From NCBI GenBank assembly GCA_008508345.1, contig QNGE01002656.1, forward strand, positions 43,210-107,209: 64,000 nucleotides of DNA, in the 5' to 3' direction. How positions within the stretch are numbered: the first letter of the stretch is position 1; the number at the start of each line of letters is the position of its first letter. Under the pieces are notes generated by a model, which did not search any database, had not been told where the DNA came from, and was given only the letters and a program-made list of their open reading frames with translations. This document shows, in pieces, positions 25,001 through 37,500 of this stretch. The translations under genes and the position numbers were made by a program. The DNA is from Paragonimus westermani (lineage: Eukaryota; Platyhelminthes; Trematoda; Plagiorchiida; Troglotrematidae).

Positions 25001-28000
25001 TCGGGACCAGTCAGCAATACGTTTCGTTTTGGGGTGATAAGTTTACTCGGTCCTCCTATCAAACGGAACGCAGCAGAGAACGAATAAGTGTAAGATGCAT
25101 GTAGTTTTTACAATCAACTGATGGCTGAGCTTTTGTCTAGTCCTATGAAGTTTTTCGGCTCGCACTCCGAAATATCCCTCTGCTTGCCCATATAGTGCGC
25201 TTTAATTGAAAGCTCACCATTTTTGGGGGAACATTAGTGAGACCAGACCCAATTCTTACAATTATCGTTTACTCAATGAAGTCCACTTATTGTGCTGATA
25301 AGGCTCCTCGGGTCTTCCTTATCCATAAGCACTGTAAAGTTGTCTGGTATTGAGAATAACAATCACTGTAGATAAATATAGTTGCAATCCGAACTTACCC
25401 ACACGCATTTATGGTGATAGTTACTAGTTATCAATCCCTGTTCCCAAAGCCACCCAAATTTCTTACCACATTTTATGAACTAACAAACAATCTGTTCGGT
25501 TTTTTAAAAATGACACTCATTATATTCAAACTACCCCTGGACTTTTCTCAGGGGAGCTTAGTCAGTTAACTATGCAGTTCAAAAACCCTCCAGGATTAGT
25601 CATTTGCTTACTGACAATGCTTGAATGCGAATAATCTATATGTACTTTTAAACATCGCATATACAGTCCGTAACTTTATAAACTAAGCTAAAAGTTGCAT
25701 GATCACCGCTTAAAATTAAGTGAGTCGGATTGTCCTTTCATATTTTCTTAAGATATTTTCGGAAAAATACTAGGTAAAAATGAAAAATTGTTTTACTGAC
25801 ACTAGGTCAGTTCATAACACAGCTTCTGTGTCCTCTCAGATGGTACCTTCATTACATGTGAGTAGTTAAGGATTTGAGTTTGTACAAGTTCAACCTCACT
25901 AAAAATCAATCGCAGCTGTTGTGTTCCTACTGACGTTTTGGTAGACCGCCTTCGAAGGCAAGTACTGGATTCGGATTTCGCTCTTATTTGGACAAGTCAA
26001 TAACTTTACCACTACCGGGAATAGAACTTCGGCCATATCCTTCTGAGGCAACCGTGCTGGCCACTGTGCCTTTGAGCCCACATTAGGCAAAAATGAATTA
26101 CCATGTGCAAACGGCTAATGACATTCACTTGCGAGTAGCACTCAGAATGATGACCCAACGACCAGGACTTCTGTCAGAGTTAAAATCACAGACATCCATA
26201 ACTTGTTGAGCGTTATTTCGATTACTCCTCAGTAGTGTGTGATTTTTTCTGCCACTGTGCGAGTAGTGCAACAAGTGATTCATCCAGTTGTTTGTCAAAT
26301 TCAGTATCACTGAGGCAGTTATTGACAAAAATGAAACAAAGCACTAGGCAATCAGATAAAACACGAACACTGCTTTGTTGCGGTTGCGTTCACAAAAGAG
26401 ATGCTTCAGATGATCAATGTCAACTGGGATGAATAGGTTGGAACGAACCAAATTATTTTGGAAATGTTCAACCGTGTAAAACGGTTTGAACAATGATTGT
26501 CTAATATACGTTTCTGATTACATAAAATAGCAATGTCCTGCTAGGTGAAAGAAGCGCTTCGAAATGATTTTTTTCACGTATTTCTGTTAAATGCTGCATA
26601 TCGTGATGATTTCATGTAATTTCTGAAACTGGTTTAAATGAATTCTCTTCTTCACACTAAAACAAGCTTTGGAAATACCTGTTATATGTTCAACCTCTTT
26701 GTTTAAATATGAAACTGTCCTTGCTTCGCTATCTGCATAGAAGAGACAGAAAGTGGTGATTGTTTTTGTGCCATGTGAACTTGATTCTGCACTCACAACA
26801 CTATGCTATTTACAATGCATGCTTGCATTTTTCATGTCTGCTGATCGGTGGTGTGAATCACCAAACAGTGAATCTCAATATGCTGACCACTATTACTCAG
26901 TCCTGGGAGGTTTTTCAAACTTTCTGTACGGCTTCTACTTGGAGTTTGCCTAGAGGAATGCACAGTGAAACATTTAGAAATGTTCTGTTTTTTAACTTTT
27001 GAACTGTTACCTAACTAACTGACTAACTGTTGGAAGCATGCTTTGGGAATATAGCGAACTCCACAAGGAACTCATCCGTATGTACATATGTATGCTTTGA
27101 CAAAATTTGAACGCCACTATTCAGCAACTGTTAATGACCATCGCTCACCCTCTTCTATATTCTAAGCCAGTCAACGAAGATAGTTGGGCATGTTGTCAAT
27201 TGTTCCATAAATTTTCGCAATTGACTATTAGGCACGAACTAGAGAGAGTTTGCACTTTTACAGTATACCAGCCTAAGGTCATCTGTCAGTAAATGTTTAG
27301 TATTTTTTCTTATTAAAAACTCACATTGTACACTCATCCCAGTATTACAAAGAACTTAAGCGGAATAGTTCAATGAACTAACAAATCGATTACAGCTCCT
27401 GGTACTGATACCTGACTGTGAGTAGGTTACCCAGGTGTAGTTTTTGCAAACTTGTTCGACAACAGTTTTGATTAAAATTGACACACTGGAAAAATTTCGG
27501 TATTATGATTGAAAAGTTGGAGATGAATGCAAGTTCGCACTTCGTTTTCCATTCAATGAAAGCATTCTCTGTTGGTGAATTTAAGCCATTGGCCAACCAT
27601 CACAAGCGTCACTGCTTGTCGTTATCTACCTTCTAAAGTTTCTGTTCACTTTCTTAGTGTTAGATAGAACCGTCACAATTTGCGAGAAATTTTGAGCAAA
27701 CTGTTACCATCAGTTTCATCGCTTGCAAGTCATTGTTACCTTAAAAGTTACGTTTAACTTGGAATTTGTTGAATCGACATAAACACTGAACCTGTAACCA
27801 GAAATGTATGGTTAAGTAAGGGAAAATATTTATTCTTGTTTATTGTAGTTTTATAAGTAATCTACATGCAGGACAGAAAAGCGTGGATCACTTTTAGCAT
27901 TTAGGATAATTGCCTGTCTCACTTATAGTATGAACTTCGAAGGTCAACAGTGTTTGTGGATTTATATAATGGTCAACAGCACAGTTTTTTCTTCCATTAA

Positions 28001-31000
28001 AAAATCACACTGATAAAGGCAAATTGGTGAACTTGATCTCTGACCGTTCAGCTTGCATAAGCTGGACGTCTATCTCTATTAGTTCGGCCCTCTCAAATGC
28101 ACGTGTTTTTTCTGGGTAAATTAGTGGGGTTCATTTGACATTTCGAAAGAGTAAATACGTGTTGTTTAGTTTCCAAGGGTTTGCCTATACAGTCATAATA
28201 AAAAAACTCATTTCCATTCTTCAGTTGAGTGGGCTATTCCATTATTGAAAAACAAGTGCACCCAAAAACTTATTTTGTCCCGGACGAAGTGGAGCCATTC
28301 TCCGCTGAGTCAGAGGAAATATATAAAGTGAACATATTGACCGCTGTTTCGTCGATGAGCAGAGGGAGATTGTGATCGATATAAGTTCAACACTTCCCAG
28401 AATTGATTGTAGCTTTCTCACTGTTGTATACTTTCCAGCCAACGCCTTACGAAAGGAAGCATTATGCTCGGGTTTTGTTCTTGTTAACTAATTATGGTCT
28501 TATTCATCTTAATATGGTGTTTTATCATTTACAGAATTGCGGCCTTCTCATCACCTATTTACAAACTGAATAAATCTTCGGAGCCAACATGCCCCGGTCG
28601 TTGTCTTTGGGAAGTACTATCGTTCGTTCAACTCATACAGGCCAATTAATGCCCCTCTTTATTGACCCCGTATAAGTTTGCCAATGAAGTCGAAATATCT
28701 GACTGTAAGGACTTCAAAGTAATCATCCAGTTATCACTCCACTCGGCAGAATATCGATAATTCTTGTTGGATACCCAGTTTAATAGAACCCAGCAGGCAG
28801 TTACACTTATTCTTCAAATCAAAATCGAGCTTGGTTGGACCTTGTATGTACTAGACCATTAGTACTGTGTAATGTCCTTGACAGGTAACGTTCAGCTTAA
28901 GTGCGAATAGGTTGCGGGGTTTAGTTGGACGAAATGAGACGTGAGCAGCATGGTTTGTTGGGGTTGGTCTATTTGGTTTTGTAAGTAACCGTGACTTATA
29001 CTTCACATACATACTGTGTTCGTAAGGCTGAACACACAGGAGCTCACAACAGTCGTGATTTATAAATTGAGAGGTTGTCGGTTTAATTCCTCATATGCCT
29101 TGGTGAGTGTGAGCAAGGGCGAAAACGGCTGTGGAGTGTACATTTGAGGGTGAGTATCACGGAACATCTTAGACACTCCTCTACGTTCACTNTTGAGAAT
29201 AACACAACGTTACGAGCAAGTTATAAACTCTACGTTTCAACCACCTCGGGTGGCCTTCCTCACCCGAGGTGGTTGAAACGTAGAGTATTACAACTTGCTC
29301 GAAACGTTGTGTTAATCCTAATCTGTTTATCAATAGCACTAGTGTTTACTTTGATATGTCTTAAAACGTCTGTACATTTGTTATTGATGGATACGACCAA
29401 TAAAACGTAGTAGGCGGCTATCATTAAAAAATGCTGTTCACAAACGAGAACGCATCGTAAAATTATGTCGGCATCAACGTTAGAAGGCTAACCTGTTTTG
29501 ACCTTGTATTTAAACAGACATCCAGGTACTTCCATGCAAAGTATTCTCAACTTAACCGGTAATCCCACTCTCAATCTCGAAACTCTTCGTGAGACTGTTA
29601 CTTGAGTAGTTTGTTTAACTAGATGTACCCCTAAACTGCATTGATTACAGCGTATAAAGTTTAGTTTGATTCACCGCAGTTGCTTTCGGTTTGATGGGGC
29701 AATATGGCTTTCATTGAGTTTCAACTCCTTGTACCTGGACCATAATTACGCCTAGTCATCTGACGTTCTCGAACGTTCATCGTCTCATGCTGATTCTGTA
29801 GTGTTCCCTAGTTTTATATTGGTTATATGTCCTTCTCAGTTCCATCGGCTATTATTAGTTACGTTCGGACTCGAATGTCAAATGCTGTACTAGCTAGTTC
29901 GCCTAACTATAAACGCAATAGAAGTGATTCTTCCTATTACATTAAGGACCTGGGGCGAAGTCGCCCCTAATGTTCATTGTCACTATCGACAGCAGTAAGT
30001 CAGTGCTCGACATCGTTACTTAATGGCCATACAACAGTTAATTGAAGAGCTCTAGTAAAGAACTGAAGGGAGTGAAAAATAGTGCACTTATTTTCTGAAA
30101 CTCCATGCTTGAAATGATGCAGTTTACACCAATTTGTATACACCCTGCAAACAAACAGCTAAATGCAAAGGAGAGGAGAGCCACATGTCTCACTGTACGC
30201 CCTCGGTTGGATGGAATCAGCTATTGCATCGCAATGACTGTACGACTCTGAGGGTTACCAAACTTTGTGAGATGGAATAATCCCGGAAAGGGTCGTGAGA
30301 GTGATTTCAGTAACTCCTGACGCGTGCTATAAGAACGTTTGTTTTAAATTCAAAAAAGCCAGCAAGTGTGTTCACGACTCTCAGGTATACTACGCAGTTT
30401 CCACCTGTAGGTATACACATACGTAGTTGCTTATTTGGCACTTCAAAAGGCAGTGTCACGTTTATTGTCGATTGTTATCTTTTCTCTTTTGAAAGGGAGC
30501 AAGACAGGCAACAGCCATTTATAGTATCTGTTTGCTGGTGGTATGACTTATCATTATGATACAAATGCCTGATAAACAATGTTGTGTGGTATTCGTTTGC
30601 AGTTGTATGAAAAGCGTGGTTTGTGTGCTCAGCATATTGCTGACTTCAGCATACCTCCACCGGAAATTGACGAAGATACAGCGACTCAGCGGGCTCACCA
30701 ACCATCTACCTCCCCACCCGGATTATCTGCGGTCAAAAAGTCTACTCACTACTTAAAATTTTGTATCCCCAACGAAAAATCCGTGAAACATGTCCAGGCG
30801 GGCAACTTGGATAAGCAATCATCCGGAACAGTAGGCGCACCTTGCGTGGCTATGCTGGAAGCACTCGACGGCTCGGGTGAGAAGTTGACTGTTTTAACCG
30901 TTAACGGTACTTTGGTTGCAAGCGCCACATGGACCACACGTGGAACTGGCTTGGAAATATCCCGAGCCTTGAGAGGTTCGAATATCTGGAGAGTTGGGTA

Positions 31001-34000
31001 AATTTACCAGAGTTTTCTCTTAATAATATTGTTTGATAGTTGCACATCACTTGGTTTTATGAAGGATCATATCGCTCAACACAAATGAGTGAATCTCACG
31101 GGTTTTTCACTGGAGTAAAGACTGAGATGATTAATGCGAGGCCCATTGTCATACTCTGAATTAATCAGGCACACGTCATGGTAGTGGCGTTGTCGACTAC
31201 TGACTATTTTGTAGAAACGTGAATCACAAGAAGACTACTGAGTGGATCTATTGTCACGTTAAACGCTTTAGGAAGAATTATTGACGGAGAGTACGTCGGT
31301 TCACGTTAGCCGGGAGGGGGCCACCAGCATTTGTAAGCAGGAATGGGAGGAAAGATAAGGAAGAGTCAACTTGGAAATGTCAAACGGAAGCAACCAGTCT
31401 ACCAAACGAACAAACCTCAACGTGTGGGAGGAAAGAACGACTAATGGAGACTGTAAAATATTGGACAAGGCTTCACTTTACAGGGACGATTCTGATGTTC
31501 GTATTACCTGGAGACGGGTTTTATGAATTCGTCCACTCAGCATGGCACTGAAAACATTAACTGATGACACTGTTGCCACGGACTCTGGTGAGGGTATTCC
31601 AACCTTAACAGATGCTGTCTCCAAGTGTGTGTTCTAAAAGTCTAACAACACGGTTGACGTTGTAACTTCAACGAGCTGCCTCGTAAGCGGGTTTACAACG
31701 GGCGATGTGATTGATGAGACATCTTATACGTTGACACTGCCACCTCCGAACCGTCAGTAATATAGAGAAGGTTAGTTTGATGCTAATAACTCGTGAGAGT
31801 TGAAACCGAGCAATGATGTGATACACTTTATCACGGCTAGTCACTTTCTGAGTGTGAGTCGTATCTTTCAGGAGGTACGGACGACAACCTTGAACATTTT
31901 GCTTTAGGCAATTGAGCATCAGCAAAGTGAATATTGACGGAAAGCTTTCAAACTGAAACATCTCAAGCAATTTACTAATCAGCCCAAATACCACAGTAGT
32001 TTTTCTAGTCATTGAAGTCCGATTTTTATATCGTCTGAGACCGCCACCGTCTAATATCGATACCAAAACAACTGTGTAAGATTTTTTCAACCAATCTCAA
32101 TGTTTAAGATTGCATAAAACTCAGTTGGTGAACAGTGTAGTTTAAGCTTTGCTTAACTTCGTGGTTTTGATGTAAATCTGCACAACGGTTATAGTGCAAC
32201 TGCCATCGTGACGTTTGAAGAAGCTTCACATAACATTAGATAACGCACGCCAAAAACCAAAAATCAAACTCTGTGCCTAGGTAGCTGGAATGGGAGACAA
32301 TTTCTCAAGAGAATTATGATCCGCATTCAACCTGTGGATAAGATCAATGCATTCAATGTGACGAATAGCACGTAATTCACGGTCTTATCACTTTATACGT
32401 CACCTGGATAGCTCTCTGTGGCGAACTAGGGCTCTGGAACAGAACAGTATACACGTTCACAGTGATATAGCACGCAACTACGAGCGTGAGTAGTATAGTA
32501 CTACTAAAGGGCATAAAAGTCAAAGGTCATATCAGAACGCCAGGAAGACTGGAATCAGGGAGCAACTTTTACAAACATGTACATGCACTGTGACAGACGT
32601 GTCCCTAAGGAAGCTGCCGCTGCTACTGTCAGTTATGTGTATACAAGTCAGCCGTGCAAACTTTCCAGGTCAAACGAATTTTGCGGTTACAACAACAAAA
32701 CAACAGCTGTAAACATGTGCAGACGTTGTACAAGGATTGAAAAGACTGCAGTCAAACAGCAATTCTTTGGAGGACCCTGAAAACTATCCCTGGAATATAC
32801 TTATCACTCCAGGTAACATGGAATTGTCGAAAGCCGTAGGGATTCTGTTGTCTTTGGTAGAACTAGCTGGGTCTTTCGATTGCAACATACTCATGACACA
32901 TTTGGTCGGAATCGGAGTCGAATACTTGTGAAGGCATTATCGCACGTATATTCCACTGTACAAACACTCGGAAAGTTTGCGTATGCTGAACCAACCAGAT
33001 CGATTTAAAAGCAAGTGTGACCGAGCCAGACTGAAGGGAACAGATATCTTCTCGTCCACAGGGAAGATTCGCAATAATCTCACATATGAGGAACCGACAA
33101 GGAGTACTACGCGTGTATGTGTCGTTTGTCCTGCAGGTAGCTTTATTATTAAAAGGAGGTGGGAAAAAGTTGTTAAGGGCCTAGTTGCGGTTGTTTCAAC
33201 TTGTGTAAACAATTGATAACACCCTCTCCCCCCTATTGAGCTCACTCGATAATAACTCTCATGCTCATAAAGGGAATTAGAGGCTGTTGTGAATATCATA
33301 GGGAAATTAGCACGACCTCAGTCATTACTAGGGCTCTAACATCCATCATACTCCATCGACTCACTGTGGCTTGGGAGGAAAGCATTAGTAAAGAACAGGC
33401 AGGATTTCATCCCGGGCGGGGATGTATTTGTCAAGTTTACACTCTTCGCCAAATTCTGGAGCAGCGTCATGTATATCGCCGGCCAACACTTGTTGTATTT
33501 CTCGACTGTAAAGGTGCGTTCGATTCAGTGGATCGATCTACACTTTCAGAGTCGCTCAAACGCAGAGGTGTGCCGACTAAGTACGTGAACATACTGTCGG
33601 CACTTTATTCCCATACTTCAGCTCAGGTTAGGGTTTACGGTGAACTGTCTGACAGTTTCAGCACCATGAGTGGCGTACGTCAAGGCTGTNNNNNNNNNNN
33701 NNNNNNNNNNNNNNNNNNNNNNNNNNNNNNNNNNNNNNNNNNNNNNNNNNNNNNNNNNNNNNNNNNNNNNNNNNNNNNNNNNNNNNNNNNNNNNNNNNNN
33801 NNNNNNNNNNNNNNNNNNNNNNNNNNNNNNNNNNNNNNNNNNNNNNNNNNNNNNNNNNNNNNNNNNNNNNNNNNNNNNNNNNNNNNNNNNNNNNNNNNNN
33901 NNNNNNNNNNNNNNNNNNNNNNNNNNNNNNNNNNNNNNNNNNNNNNNNNNNNNNNNNNNNNNNNNNNNNNNNNNNNNNNNNNNNNNNNNNNNNNNNNNNN

Positions 34001-34552
34001 NNNNNNNNNNNNNNNNNNNNNNNNNNNNNNNNNNNNNNNNNNNNNNNNNNNNNNNNNNTAGTGACTGCCACGCGAGTTCTCCTATTCAATCCTTACGTTT
34101 ACACAGACAGGTGGCTAGACCATGTACTAAGGGTGCCAGCTAGTCGACTGTCATAGCAAGCGCTCTTTGTCGACTCAGCGGCTGACTGGCGTACGGTGTG
34201 GGGTGGACGGATGGTGACGTGATGTAGGGGAGTGAAGTCATTCGTCGAGGCATTGGCCACTGTAGGTCGAGTTTGTCTCCCAGACTGAGGCACTCGGGAC
34301 TTACAGATTCGGTGGTTGAGACGTTGGGTGAGATGGCGGTCACTCGGGCTCAGTGTTATTGTTGTTTGACTTAGTTTTCTATGAAGTGAGTGTACTTAGT
34401 GACGCGGGGTAGTGAAGGCCGTGAGGAGGCTGTCTTGTCGATGACACTTTACTTCCACTCCTAGCTTGGTTGTTTGTTTGCAAGGTGTGGACGTCTTGAT
34501 GCTAAATGCTTGAATATAGACGTGGCTGTTTTTAGTAATTAGGTTCTCTCCT

Positions 34553-34583
<31 letters not shown>

Positions 34584-37500
34584 TTTCTCCTCTATTCGCG
34601 TACGTCTTTTGTTTTTTACTTCATGGTTTCGTGACAGCCAAGCATCAGTGTGAACCACTGGTATTGCAGTTTATGATGATGATGGCTTTGTCGTTAATCG
34701 TACTGTCAAGTTAGAACATTGTCCTGCAGCTGCCTATGCTAACTCAGTGGGGCGATTCATCTCGTCTAGCTCACACATGGATAATCTAAACCAGGATGAA
34801 CTTGAGCAGATACTAAAATATCTTTTCTGGTTAATTCATGATGACCTTTTCTTGCAATATCTTAACCGAGATTAAATGAAGCTGTCACTCTTTAGTCAAC
34901 AAACGAAAGTAACGCTTTGACGTGACGAAATTTCGACAGAGCACCTGAAACTTTGCCATTTTATTTTGAGAGCAAATTTCCAGGTGTTCATCTCAGAAGA
35001 TATGTAATGGCTACGTGAGTAACTAAACCGGATGTTTCAGTGCTAATCTTGTGGACTAACTGCTGTGTTGATGAAGTGAAAATCGAAATGACAAAATTTT
35101 CGGTCTAACTAGCAATGATCGCCGTGAGGACAGTATGCAATGGAAGGATATTATGTTTTGAACATATCACCGGGGAAACGGATGCCCGATTTAGGCATAG
35201 CAGAAACTGCCAACTCAGTTTGTCGCTTTTGTGAGTACAAAACGCTTATATGTTTGCTACTAGTAGTTCGCCTTCAAAATAAGGATATCTGTGAGAGAGG
35301 ATATTAATTGTATTCACGGGAATGCGGAATATTTTCCAAATACTTTAGGTACACTTCATTCAGGAGGTGAATCTGTTTAGGGCCTACTATTTTCTCGGTC
35401 GAACTTAAAAACTGTCGAACTTTCTAACCTTTTAGCAGGTATTAGGTGTGTGAAGAAGATCCTCAGTAATCAATCTACTGTGACAGACTTGTTTTTCACC
35501 GTACACGGGTGTAAAAAGGCACGCATTTGTTCTACGAACAAAAAACTTACAGGCCATTTTCGCTGTTAACCCTCCACAGTCTGCAAGCAATAGTTGTACA
35601 TAGAAGAAAGACATACAATCTGTAAAGAATGCATACCTTGAATCAAATTTTACATTTACAAGTGCAAACCGATGGAAGTCAGCTTGTAGTAGAGATGAGA
35701 TGTAGAGTGAGATTAATGTTATTTCTGAATTTCAGGTGTGTAGCAGTCTGATGACAAATTTGTAGAATATTGCCATATTGCTTTTTATTATAACTAACGT
35801 GTCCTTTTAAGAAACATGTTAGTTAAAACATTTGTGAATTAGCTGCGATAGGTGAAATGTACCTAATTTTTAGATCTCAGTGAGGAACTATCCTACCGGT
35901 TATGGGAAGTCATAAAAATCCAAACACAATTTATATAAACGAAGCAATCTGTTCGCAATGCAGTCTGATAATATATAGCAAAGACCAACAAGCATAAAAT
36001 ATTTTGGTAGTGATGTGGTAGACGCACCATTAAACAGTTTACCTCGCCTTTAATTGAAAGGAAACAACTTTTTGATAACGGGCGTTTCCGAAAAGTAATA
36101 GCGACTTCTGTACTACAATAGAGACAACTCAGAAAACACCTCACCAAGACGAGATAGGTGAATTATTGAGAAATTGTTGAACGTTCAGTGAATCATGATG
36201 GCGATTTTTATTTTAACTAAGTAATCAACAAGAAATTCCTTTCTGTCAGTCACGTAATAGAGAATGCAATGTGTTTGATTACCGGATTACGTTACTCTTT
36301 CTCTATTCTCTGAAAATGACTAGACAGGCTGTTTGAATTTCAACATTCCGGTGACAGAGTGATCTATTTGAAAATCACAACTGGCTCGTTCCTTTCATCT
36401 GTTCCATTCAGATCGAATGAAGATGTCCGCAAGACAAGTGTGTTTGCCAACTTGGCCACATTATATGGAGCGGGTGCAGGCGAGGGTCCTTTGGCGCTAA
36501 CAACCACTGACGTGTCAATAGCTGAAGACAGCGTCAAACCTGATCCAAACAATCCGGCTAAAACGCAGATGCTGGATTTGGTAAATAGCTTACCGGTTAA
36601 TAAATGAACGCTGAGACCTGTTTTGCATTTCTTGCTTGTTTCACCGTTTCTATTCCTCTTTCACCCAGTGCAGAACGTTTTGTTAGCAAGGTATATTGAA
36701 TCAACTCGTCGTGATTACAGCGGAGGCGAAGACGTCCCGAGCACACCAACATGGTGGGTACCATGGTCCGGCCTCAAAATCCACTTTTATACGGTACAAG
36801 AAAACTATTGTGTAACACACAAAACATGCAGATTAACGGTATTGGAAAATGAGGTCTAACTTCCGGACGCACTCAGGGTTTCGGTTGACAATAGTAAGCG
36901 TGCCACACTACCAGTGAACGCCAACGGATGGGAACCCTAATTAGCTAGTCGAAATTTTACCTCCACCATGTGATATTTTGGAAGTGTTATAGTTGCCTTT
37001 AATGCCACAGCTGCGGAAATCTGTCATTCATATTTGATCGCAGCCTCCGCATTCAAACAGACTGTCCAATCGACCCCTTTCGAAAAGAAACACTAGAATC
37101 GAGTTTCGGTCTTCTTCTAGCTCGTCAGCGGTGCGTATCTTTGCGGCAACCAGCATAAGAAGTGCGGCCACGCTTTCGTGAGACAACTGTGTGGGCCACC
37201 GCGCCATTCATCGCATACTGGGCGCGATCAGATCACCATACGTGAACGCCAAGCTACATTCGCTTGTCGATAATACTCTGATTGCACGATCGTCTTCAGA
37301 ACAGGCACAGTAACTGTCCTGTTAACTCCAATCGATAGTCCCGTGNTCAATGACGCAGTGGTCAACACGGTTGCCCCATGATTGGAATGGCCTTAGTTCA
37401 AATCCCGGCCGTGGCATGGATATGCACTACTGATGAGCTCTGAGAGCCAAAAACTCGAGTTTAGTGCTTCTTTTCGAATGCGGCTGGCTGGACTGTCTGT

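Larger units (their letters stand above)
23987..30602 (+). other. Large CC2D2A intron region hiding one unplaced exon
   Basis: 6.6 kb between exons k and l. The protein alignment lacks about 25 residues here (the F-x-V-x-F-G-Q-I-F segment of the N-terminal C2-like domain), and phase requires an exon of length 1 modulo 3. I scanned acceptors by eye without a convincing match. It also contains a minus-strand SINE (25884-26082) and the hairpin repeat at 29201-29314. Confidence 0.7.
33140..34810 (+). mobile_element. LINE (RTE/CR1-like) copy 2, gapped
   Basis: The reverse-transcriptase frame from 33261 reads GIRGCCEYHREISTTSVITR, EQAGFHPGRGCICQVYTLRQ, LVVFLDCKGAFDSVDRSTLS (first catalytic Asp region), SALYSHTSAQVRVYGELSDS and MSGVRQGC before the N block at 33690-34058. 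After the gap the C-terminal part (IQSLRLHRQVARPCTKGAS) ends at a TAG near 34144, and a relic ADWRTVWGGRMVT stretch continues. The 3' part has a CT run (34545-34585), the GAACCACTGGTATTGCAG motif and a short GAT run. Same family as copies at 2017-3511 and 58180-59010. Confidence 0.88.
30998..36411 (+). other. CC2D2A intron (5414 bp) with inserted LINE
   Basis: 30998-33139 has short ORFs without recognisable domains; a 140-codon minus ORF at 31668-32090 is unassigned. 33140-34810 is LINE copy 2. 34811-36411 is AT-rich and unassigned. Confidence 0.75.

Noticed and set aside
25014..25086. Possible missing CC2D2A exon reading NTFRFGVISLLGPP
   Set aside because: Only weak resemblance to the F-x-V-x-F-G-Q segment, and the frame meets a stop before a usable donor.
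25899..26090. Minus ORF of 63 codons
   Set aside because: Entirely inside a minus-strand SINE copy.
28536..28613. Possible missing CC2D2A exon after the acceptor TCATTTACAG
   Set aside because: The acceptor is good, but the translation does not resemble the missing segment and the available donor gives the wrong phase.
28990..29110. Another tRNA-like head (GGCTGAACACACAGG ... GTCGGTTTAATTCC)
   Set aside because: Boxes are too degenerate and no SINE body follows convincingly.
31668..32090. 140-codon minus ORF
   Set aside because: No recognisable motif, no splice support, in an intron with other random ORFs; kept as unassigned.
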